Assembly (NCBI GenBank): GCA_014360645.1
Contig: JACIXD010000014.1
Location: forward strand, 50,208 to 114,207
Direction: 5' to 3'
DNA length: 64,000 bases
Origin: Actinomycetota bacterium
Lineage (GTDB): Bacteria; Actinomycetota; Geothermincolia; Geothermincolales; RBG-13-55-18
The notes beneath the pieces are model-generated. The model was not told the DNA's origin. It was given only the letters and a program-made list of their open reading frames with translations, and made no database searches. Below are positions 48,154 to 54,704 of the stretch, piece by piece; the first letter of the stretch is position 1, and each line of letters starts with the position of its first letter. The position numbers were made by a program, and so were the translations under genes.

Positions 48154-48280
48154 GATGCGGGCAACCGGGACTTGCACCGCTCCCGTACGGCCTAAAACCG
48201 GCAAGGGGGCACCGCATCGGAAGGATTGACGAGACGGAAGCTCCGGCGAGGGCGCAAGTTCGATCAGGCGAAGAATCCTT
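48154..48280 (+). ncRNA. Candidate structured RNA, unidentified
   Basis: Two adjacent closed structures are visible. GATGCGG (48154-48160) pairs with CCGCATC (48212-48218), enclosing inner stems CGGGA (48166-48170)/TCCCG (48181-48185) or, alternatively, CTTGC (48171-48175)/GCAAG (48201-48205). Then AAGGATT (48221-48227) pairs with AATCCTT (48274-48280). A terminator-like hairpin follows at 48324. I cannot match it to a known RNA family; tRNA, B12 and cyclic-di-GMP models do not fit. The strand is assumed from the neighbours. Confidence 0.3.
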
Positions 48281-48323
48281 TTGGATGGAGGATCGGCGGC
48301 AGGGAATCCGTGCTTTGCCTCAC

Positions 48324-48352
48324 AAGGACCCTTTCCGGGGGTCCTTTCCTTT
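48324..48352 (+). terminator. Terminator-like hairpin
   Basis: AAGGACCC (48324-48331) pairs perfectly with GGGTCCTT (48339-48346) around a 7-nt loop, then TCCTTTCG. The U-run is imperfect. It could end the upstream structured RNA or the protease message. Confidence 0.5.
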
Positions 48353-48542
48353 CGTAATGGTCGGGCTGGAGGGAAGTAAGAGGCGGAAAGCCGGATCGAT
48401 CGTGTGGATGATGATCGTAAGGGCCCCGGAGAAGGAACAATTCAGCATCCGCCGAATCAGTCAACAGAGGGAACGATCTCGGACGCGGCGGGTCATGTTG
48501 CGGCGACCGCGAGGGTTTCCGCCGGAATGGTCGGACGGGGGA

Positions 48543-48570
48543 TGTTACGAAACTGTTACAAGGCTGTTAA
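48543..48570 (+). promoter_or_regulatory. Three direct repeats at 11-bp spacing (Pho-box-like operator)
   Basis: TGTTAC (48543), TGTTAC (48554) and TGTTAA (48565) repeat exactly every 11 bp, that is on one face of the helix, with AT-rich spacers. CTGTTAC followed by four bases and CTGTTAA closely resembles the PhoB-type box (CTGTCAT repeated at 11 bp). This is the binding layout of an OmpR/PhoB-family response regulator. It is 159 bp before the first repeat-protein gene. Confidence 0.5.
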
Positions 48571-48597
48571 ATTGATGCAAAATAGCGAACCGAGGGG

Positions 48598-48625
48598 TTT
48601 ACTTGGCTGGCTGATTTGCTATAAA
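48598..48625 (+). promoter_or_regulatory. Candidate promoter of the repeat-protein genes
   Basis: TTTACT (48598-48603), 16 bp, TATAAA (48620-48625). A second reading uses GTTACA (48555-48560), overlapping the direct repeats, 17 bp, and CAAAAT (48578-48583), the layout of a PhoB-type activated promoter. Either gives a leader of about 100-140 nt. Confidence 0.45.
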
Positions 48626-48728
48626 TAAAAATACAATAAATGTACAGAAAGAAATAAGCGTACCGGGGAAAGAGTTAAATACCAGCGCTTGTTTCTCCGT
48701 CGGCTGAAGGCTCTAAGCGAGGCAGGGG

Positions 48729-51638
48729 ATGCTGAGGACTTCAGTCCAGACCGCCATAAACATCGTGGTCATCGTCCTTTTGGTAGGGGCGGTGGTCCTG
48801 GGGGCGGTGGCCCTCATCCCCTCGCGCAATCCCGCCGGCCCCCTCATAGGAAAGCTCCTCTCGGCAAAGGGCAACCTCTCGGGGCTGCTGGCCAACCTGG
48901 ACCCCGCCAAGCTGGCCGAGGCCATGCGCCAAAACCCCAACATGGCCGCCGACCTCCTGGCGGAGCTGGGGGAGGAGGGGGCGAGGATGGTGGCGGAGGC
49001 CATAAACGAAAACCCCGCCTTCGTCTCCGCCCTGCTCTCATCGCTGGACCCCGCCACCCTGGCCTACGCCCTGAACGACCCCGCCGCGGCGGAGTTCACC
49101 ACCTCCCTGCTCTCCTACCTCGACCCCGAGGCCATGGCGGAGGTGGTGAACGGGGCCGGGCCCTTCGTATCCGAGCTCCTCTCCCTCCTGGACCCCCGGG
49201 TGATAGCGGAGGCGCTCAACGCCAACGGCCCCTTCCTCGCCGCCACCATGGCGGCCTCCGACCCCGCCGTGATAGCGGGGGCCGTGAACGCCAACGGCCC
49301 CTTCGTGACCGCCCTCATCGGGCTGCTCGACCCCGCGGTGATCGCCGCCGCGGCCAACGCCAGCCCCCGCCTGGTGGGAGACCTCCTGGGCTACCTGGAC
49401 ACCGCGGTGGTGGCGCAGGTGATAAACGCCAACTCCGCCTTCGTCTCCGGGCTGCTGCGCCACCTGGACCCCGCGGTGCTCACCGCGGGCATGAACGCCC
49501 GCCCCACCTTCCTCTCCCGCCTCCTGGGCTACCTGGACCCCGCGGCCATCGCCGCGGTGCTCAACGCCAACGCGGGCTCCACCGCCGACCTGGTGGCCAA
49601 CCTCTCCGACCAGCTGCTCTCCAGCGTGCTGGCCCTCACCGCCCACGACCCCGCCTGGATCAACTCCCTTCTGGCGAGGCTCGATCCCGGGGTGGTGGCG
49701 GCCATGGTCAACAACTCCAGCACCTTCGCCTCCGCCCTCATCCGGGCCATAGACCCCGCCTGGGCGGCGGGCATAGCCAACGCCAACCCCGACCTCATTT
49801 TTCAGGTAATGGACGCCATAGACCCCGACCTGGTGGCGACCCTGGCCAACAACGAGGGCATGCTCACCCGCGTGCTCCCCTTGATAGACACCGCCGCCAT
49901 CGGGGCGGCCCTGGGCGAGCACACCGACTTCGTCACCCGGCTTCTGCCCCTGCTGGACCCGGTGCTGGCCGAGTACTCCAACCGGGCCCTGGCCGGAAAC
50001 CCCGAGCTCGCCAAGGCCCTGCTTGCGAACCTGGACGGGGCCCAGATAGCCTCCGCCCTGGCCCAGGCCCCCTCCTTCCTCACCGGCCTGGTGAGGGGGA
50101 TCGGCCCCGACATGGTGCGGGCGGCCATCGCGGGATCCGACGCCAACCCGCTGTTCTTGATCCAGCTCACCAACGCCTTAGACGCGGGGGCGGTATCCCG
50201 CGCCCTGGACCTCTCGGGCTCCTTCGTGCCCACCCTGCTGGCCCTCCTCCCCCCCGGGGTGGGGCAGGCCGCGGCCCAGGGCTTGAACGCCAACCCCGCC
50301 ATGCTCAACACCGTGCTCGCGACCGCCGATCCCGCCTCGCTGGCGGGCATCCTCAACGCCGGCGCCGCCGACGCCCTCATAGCGGGGCTCATCCCCCTGC
50401 TCTCCGCCGGCGCCGCCCAGGCCATAGCGGAGGGGGTGAACGCAGACGCCGCCCAGCCCACCGCGCAGTCCATGATCAGGTCCCTCATCGCGGCCTCCGA
50501 CCCCGAGGTGATGGCCGACGCCGTCAACCGCAACCCCGACTTCGTGGGGGGCCTGCTGGAGAGGCTCAACGACGCCGCCGCGGCCGCCGTGGCCGCGGGC
50601 ATGAACGCCAACCCCGACACCGCCCGCACCGTGGCCCGCTACCTGGGAGGGGGCACGGGGCGCAGGATAGCCGAGGCCCTGAACTCCAACACCGCCATCC
50701 TCCGCCCCTTGCTCGAGAACCTCTCCCCCCAGGTGGGGGCGGCCATAGCCGAGGGGCTGAACCAGAACACCTCCGACCTCTCCCTGCAGCTCATGGCCAA
50801 CCTCTCCAGCGAGGTGGGCAGGCAGCTCGCCCTGGGCCTGGGGGACAACCCCGCCCTGCTCGAGAACCTCCTGCCCCGCCTGAACGCGGCCGTGGGCAGG
50901 GAGGTGGCGGCGGGGCTCAACGAGAACGCCTCCACCCTCTCCCCCTCCTTCCTGGAGGCCATGCTGGGGGCCACCTCCCCGACCTTCGCCCAGGTGATCG
51001 CGAACGCCATGGACATCCCGCCCTACAACATGGACACCTTCATCTCCGTGCTTTTGCAGAACCTGAACCCGGATACCGCCCGGGCGGCGGCCCAGGGCAT
51101 AAACGCCAACCCCGCCCTCCTCACCCACCTGGTGCGCAACCTGGACGGGGACTCCGCCGCCCAGCAGCTCAACCGGAACGAGGCCTGGCTCACCTCCCTG
51201 GTGGCCAACCTGGACGGGGCCGTGCTGGCCGGGGCCATCAACGACGCCCTGGCCACCCCCGGGGGACGCGCCTTCATAGACGACCTCCTGGGCACCCTGG
51301 ACGGGAACATCGTGGCCTCGGCCATGAACGCGAATCCGGAGATTACGGAGCAGTTCATGGACGCGGCGGCGGTGAACGGGCTGGGCCGCACCATGGGCCA
51401 GGCGATAGTGAACGCCAACGCGGGCGGGGTAGGAAAATTCCTCACCGGCCTTTTGGGGACACTGGATGCCGGGACGGTAGCCAGCGCGCTAACGCAGTCG
51501 CTGGCCAACCACAGCATGGACCTGCCGGTTCCCGGACACAATATGCTCGAGTGCGTGTGGTTCGACGCCATAGGCAGGATGGCGGGATGGGTGACCATCC
51601 CCATGTACCTGAACTTCAGCGGTTTCGAGGAAAGATAG
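48729..51638 (+). CDS. Membrane-anchored short-helical-repeat protein, paralogue 1
   Basis: A 969-residue protein of a family I do not recognise. A short N-terminal tail and one membrane helix (about 8-31, INIVVIVLLVGAVVLGAVAL) are followed by PSRNPAG. Then an almost unbroken array of about 35-40 helical repeats runs to about residue 900. Early units are 23 residues: PFVxALLxYLDP then AVIAxAVNANG; later ones are often 26 residues with an extra GxA turn (SPQVGAAIAEGLNQN). Conserved marks are LDP at the mid-turn and NxN at the unit end. The last ~60 residues are different and end in VTIPMYLNFSGFEER. Positive charges before the helix predict N-in/C-out, so the solenoid would be extracytoplasmic. 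AGGCAGGGG precedes ATG 48729. Function unknown; a scaffold or binding role is only a guess. Confidence 0.85.
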   Translation: MLRTSVQTAINIVVIVLLVGAVVLGAVALIPSRNPAGPLIGKLLSAKGNLSGLLANLDPAKLAEAMRQNPNMAADLLAELGEEGARMVAEAINENPAFVSALLSSLDPATLAYALNDPAAAEFTTSLLSYLDPEAMAEVVNGAGPFVSELLSLLDPRVIAEALNANGPFLAATMAASDPAVIAGAVNANGPFVTALIGLLDPAVIAAAANASPRLVGDLLGYLDTAVVAQVINANSAFVSGLLRHLDPAVLTAGMNARPTFLSRLLGYLDPAAIAAVLNANAGSTADLVANLSDQLLSSVLALTAHDPAWINSLLARLDPGVVAAMVNNSSTFASALIRAIDPAWAAGIANANPDLIFQVMDAIDPDLVATLANNEGMLTRVLPLIDTAAIGAALGEHTDFVTRLLPLLDPVLAEYSNRALAGNPELAKALLANLDGAQIASALAQAPSFLTGLVRGIGPDMVRAAIAGSDANPLFLIQLTNALDAGAVSRALDLSGSFVPTLLALLPPGVGQAAAQGLNANPAMLNTVLATADPASLAGILNAGAADALIAGLIPLLSAGAAQAIAEGVNADAAQPTAQSMIRSLIAASDPEVMADAVNRNPDFVGGLLERLNDAAAAAVAAGMNANPDTARTVARYLGGGTGRRIAEALNSNTAILRPLLENLSPQVGAAIAEGLNQNTSDLSLQLMANLSSEVGRQLALGLGDNPALLENLLPRLNAAVGREVAAGLNENASTLSPSFLEAMLGATSPTFAQVIANAMDIPPYNMDTFISVLLQNLNPDTARAAAQGINANPALLTHLVRNLDGDSAAQQLNRNEAWLTSLVANLDGAVLAGAINDALATPGGRAFIDDLLGTLDGNIVASAMNANPEITEQFMDAAAVNGLGRTMGQAIVNANAGGVGKFLTGLLGTLDAGTVASALTQSLANHSMDLPVPGHNMLECVWFDAIGRMAGWVTIPMYLNFSGFEER

Positions 51639-51654
51639 AGGCGGGAGCGGGAAG

Positions 51655-51771
51655 ATGCTTCTACGCAGACCGGTGCAGGCGGGAGAAGAGGCAGCGGCGA
51701 TGAACGGTATGGCGATGAGGGGTAGTGGTGTCGGGCTTGCGGAGGGGCTCCGTCGCGGAGCGCCGTGCTAG
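51655..51771 (+). pseudogene. 5' relic of a repeat-protein paralogue
   Basis: A 38-codon frame whose first 24 bp (51655-51678) are identical to the first 24 bp of the next gene (51785-51808), including start codon and MLLRRPVQ. It follows GGGAGCGGGAAG, a plausible ribosome site. After eight codons the sequence diverges and stops at TAG 51769. This looks like the leftover start of a deleted or recombined fourth copy, or a 130-bp duplication of the gene 2 start. Confidence 0.6.
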
Positions 51772-51784
51772 AGAGGTTTTGCAC

Positions 51785-54664
51785 ATGCTTCTACGCAGAC
51801 CGGTGCAGATCGCAGTGAACCTGGCGGTGATCGCCCTCCTGGTGGGGCTCATAGCCGGGGGTGTGGTCATGCTCCTGCCCGTGAAGGGACCGGTGGGCAC
51901 GGTGCTGGGCAAGATGTCCTCCCAGCGCCACACCCTGGCGGGCATCATCTCCGGGCTGGACCCGGTGGCGGTGGCCCGGGCCATAAACGACAACCCCGCC
52001 TTCCTGGCGGGACTCCTCTCCGAGCTCGAGCACCCCGAGAACCAGCGCGCCACCGCCCAGGCGGTAAACGAAAACCCCGACTTCCTCCTGGCCCTGGTCT
52101 CCGCCCTGGACCCCGCGGCCCTGGCCCCGGCCATAAACGCCAACGCGGGCCTCATCGCGGACCTCCTGCCCCTGCTGGACCCCGAGGTGCTCGCGGGCAC
52201 GGTGAACGCGAGCTCCGGCTTCACCGCCGCCCTCATGGGCTACCTGGACCCCCAGGCCATAGCCGCCATCGTGAACCAAAACGGCCCCTTCCTCACCTCC
52301 CTGGTCTCCTACCTGGACCCGGGGGTGGTGGCGGGGGCGGCCAACGCCAACTCCGAGCTCACCGCGGCCTTGCTCTCCTTCCTGGACCCCGCGGTCATCG
52401 CCTCCGCGGTGAACGCCAACGGGGCCTGGCTCTCGAGCCTGCTCGCCCTCCTAGACCCCGCCCCCACCGCGCAGGCCATAAACCAAAACCCCGCCTTCCT
52501 CTCGGGCCTCATACGCAACCTCTCGCCCGCCTCGCTGGCCCGGGCCGTGAACGCCAACTCCGCCTTCCTCACGGGCATCACCCGCTACACCGACCCCGAG
52601 GTCATCGTGCGGGCCATAAACGAAAACAAATCCTTCCTCATCGGGGTGGTCAACCGCATGGACCCCCGCGCCTCGGCGCAGATCGCCTCCGACCAGGCCC
52701 TGCTCTCGCGCATCCTCTCCCTGCTCTCGCCCGCCCCCATCGCCGGGGCCCTCAACGCCAACGCGGCCTTCGTGAAGCAGGTCATAGAAAGGCTCGACCC
52801 CGCGGGGCTCGCGGCCTCCCTCAACGGCACCGGGGACGCGGTGGCCCAGATCGTCTCACTGCTGCGCGACGACTACATCACCTACCTCGCCAACGACGAG
52901 GAGTTCCTGAACCAGGTCATACCGAGGATCGACAGCTCCGTGCTCGCGGGCGCCCTCAACGCCAACGCCGCCTTCCTCACCTCCCTGGTGCAGAACCTTC
53001 CCGCCTCCCTGGGGCGGGCGGCCGCCGAGGGGCTCAACCTCTCCGGCGCCTTCATCGACCGCATGGTGGGCACCTCCGACCCCGCTTTTTTGGCCGGGGT
53101 GCTCGAGGGGGCGGGGCCCTTCATCTCCGCCCTGGTGAAAAGCCTCGACCCCGCCCTGGCCCAGGCGGCGGCCCAGGGGGTAAACGCGAACCCCGCCCTG
53201 GTGGAGGCCGCCCTCTCCGCCCTCAACCCGGGCTCCGTCCTCCACATCATGGGGGAGACCACCGGCTTCACCGAGGAGCTCTCCGCCTGCCTCTCGCCCA
53301 CCGCGGCGGCGGGCATAGCCATGGGCATAAACGCCAACGCCGCCTTCCTCTCCGCCCTCGTCGGGACCCTGGACGCCCACGGGCTCGCCACCCTGCTCAC
53401 CGTGAACACCGGGGCCGCCCGCGGGCTCTCCGCCCACCTCGACGCGGGCTTCGGCCGCGGGGTGGGAAGGGCCCTCAACGGGGGAGGCACATTTTTGCGC
53501 CGCCTCATCTCCTACCTCGACCCCGCGGTGATCGGGGACGCCCTGGACGTAAACCCCGCCCTCACCCGCGACCTGGTGGGAAAGCTCGACGGCGAGCTGG
53601 GGCGCGCGGCGGCGGAGGCCATCAACGCAAACCCCGACTTTTTGGTGGGGGTGCTCTCCCGTTTGGACTCCGTCACCGGCAGGGCCATGGCCGAGGGCAC
53701 CAACGCAAACGCCTCCGGCTTCCTCACCAACCTCCTGCGCTACCTGGACTCCGGGGCCGCCGAGGCCGCGGGCAAGGCCCTGGCCTACGCCGACCCCGAC
53801 TTCCTATCCGAGCTTTTGGGCAATCTCGAGGCCGACACCGGCCAGAGGATGGCCGAGGCCCAGAACGCCAACCCGAACCTGCTGCGCACCCTCATGGCCA
53901 ACCTGGCCCCCGCCACCGCCCAGGCCCTGGCCCGGGGGCTCAACCAGAGCGCCTCCCGGAACCCCGGCTTCCTCACCGCCCTGGTCTCCGGCCTGGATTC
54001 GGCCACCGGCGAGGCGGTGGGCAGGGGGCTCAACGCCATGGCCGCGGGAGGGGCCTCCTCCGCCCTATATGCCACCCTGGCGGGCACCAAACAGCACACC
54101 GTCACCGCCTTGGCCGACGCCCTGGAGGCCAACCGTGCCTTCCTGGACGCCGTCCTCGACAACCTGGATCCCGCCGCCCTGGGCCCGGCCATAAGCGCGG
54201 GCATCGACCCCGCCTTCACGGACTTCCTTGTGGACAACCTAGCCGCCACCGACGCGGATATGATGGCGAGGATAACTAACAGCCCCGGGGGTATTGCGCT
54301 CACCAATGACCTGATAGCAAACCTTGACGGGGCACGCGTGGCCCAGGCCCTCAACGGGGGGGCGCAGGCTTTCATCGCCGATCTGGTGGGAGGCTTGGAC
54401 GGGAAGGCAACGGCAAGGATAATGTCGGGAACCGGGCCTGCGGACCTGGGACACGGGCTAGAGATGTCGCTCGACCTGATGGGAACGCCCGGCCTGGATG
54501 AGCAAATGGCCGCGGCCATGAACAACAGCTTTTCGGAATCGTATCCCCGACCTCTGCTCAGATATCTCGGGATGAAGACGGACATCGTCTTGAATTTCTT
54601 CGGCATGACCAACGAGTGGGGCTGGGCTTACATTAACAGCGCCGGGACGGGAAAGATCTATTGA
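51785..54664 (+). CDS. Membrane-anchored short-helical-repeat protein, paralogue 2
   Basis: A 959-residue paralogue of the genes on either side. The N terminus MLLRRPVQIAVN leads into a membrane helix (about 9-31), then LLPVKGPVG, the same Pro-basic-Pro-Gly pattern as in paralogues 1 and 3. Repeats of 23 and 26 residues follow, for example PFLTSLVSYLDP / GVVAGAANANS and AFLTSLVQNLP / ASLGRAAAEGLNLSG. The C-terminal ~60 residues (YLGMKTDIVLNFFGMTNEWGW) differ from the repeats. ATG 51785 is chosen from the aligned start of the family and a GAGAGG site; the open frame extends to 51725. The last ~400 bp use more A/T-ending codons than the core. Function unknown. Confidence 0.85.
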   Translation: MLLRRPVQIAVNLAVIALLVGLIAGGVVMLLPVKGPVGTVLGKMSSQRHTLAGIISGLDPVAVARAINDNPAFLAGLLSELEHPENQRATAQAVNENPDFLLALVSALDPAALAPAINANAGLIADLLPLLDPEVLAGTVNASSGFTAALMGYLDPQAIAAIVNQNGPFLTSLVSYLDPGVVAGAANANSELTAALLSFLDPAVIASAVNANGAWLSSLLALLDPAPTAQAINQNPAFLSGLIRNLSPASLARAVNANSAFLTGITRYTDPEVIVRAINENKSFLIGVVNRMDPRASAQIASDQALLSRILSLLSPAPIAGALNANAAFVKQVIERLDPAGLAASLNGTGDAVAQIVSLLRDDYITYLANDEEFLNQVIPRIDSSVLAGALNANAAFLTSLVQNLPASLGRAAAEGLNLSGAFIDRMVGTSDPAFLAGVLEGAGPFISALVKSLDPALAQAAAQGVNANPALVEAALSALNPGSVLHIMGETTGFTEELSACLSPTAAAGIAMGINANAAFLSALVGTLDAHGLATLLTVNTGAARGLSAHLDAGFGRGVGRALNGGGTFLRRLISYLDPAVIGDALDVNPALTRDLVGKLDGELGRAAAEAINANPDFLVGVLSRLDSVTGRAMAEGTNANASGFLTNLLRYLDSGAAEAAGKALAYADPDFLSELLGNLEADTGQRMAEAQNANPNLLRTLMANLAPATAQALARGLNQSASRNPGFLTALVSGLDSATGEAVGRGLNAMAAGGASSALYATLAGTKQHTVTALADALEANRAFLDAVLDNLDPAALGPAISAGIDPAFTDFLVDNLAATDADMMARITNSPGGIALTNDLIANLDGARVAQALNGGAQAFIADLVGGLDGKATARIMSGTGPADLGHGLEMSLDLMGTPGLDEQMAAAMNNSFSESYPRPLLRYLGMKTDIVLNFFGMTNEWGWAYINSAGTGKIY

Positions 54665-54704
54665 TAGGAATTTAGCGAGGATAACAAGAGAGGTTTACGG
54701 AAAG

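Larger units (their letters stand above)
47949..48728. other. Long leader region ahead of the repeat-protein genes
   Basis: 780 bp without a supported gene. The first half is GC-rich and has strong inverted repeats (48154-48346, listed separately). The second half is AT-richer than the rest of the window and holds 11-bp-spaced direct repeats (48543-48570) and a candidate promoter (48598-48625). No tRNA or known riboswitch could be fitted. Confidence 0.6.

Noticed and set aside
48154..48218. tRNA-like 7-bp closed cloverleaf
   Set aside because: Only 65 nt long, no T-loop GTTC/RA pattern, no recognisable anticodon arm.
48130..48220. Resemblance to a cyclic-di-GMP or B12 riboswitch (GGCCTAAAACC; GGTGCAAGTCC on the minus strand)
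   Set aside because: The isolated words are not in the order or spacing of either aptamer, and the remaining conserved elements are missing. A group II intron was also considered, but no domain V could be found.
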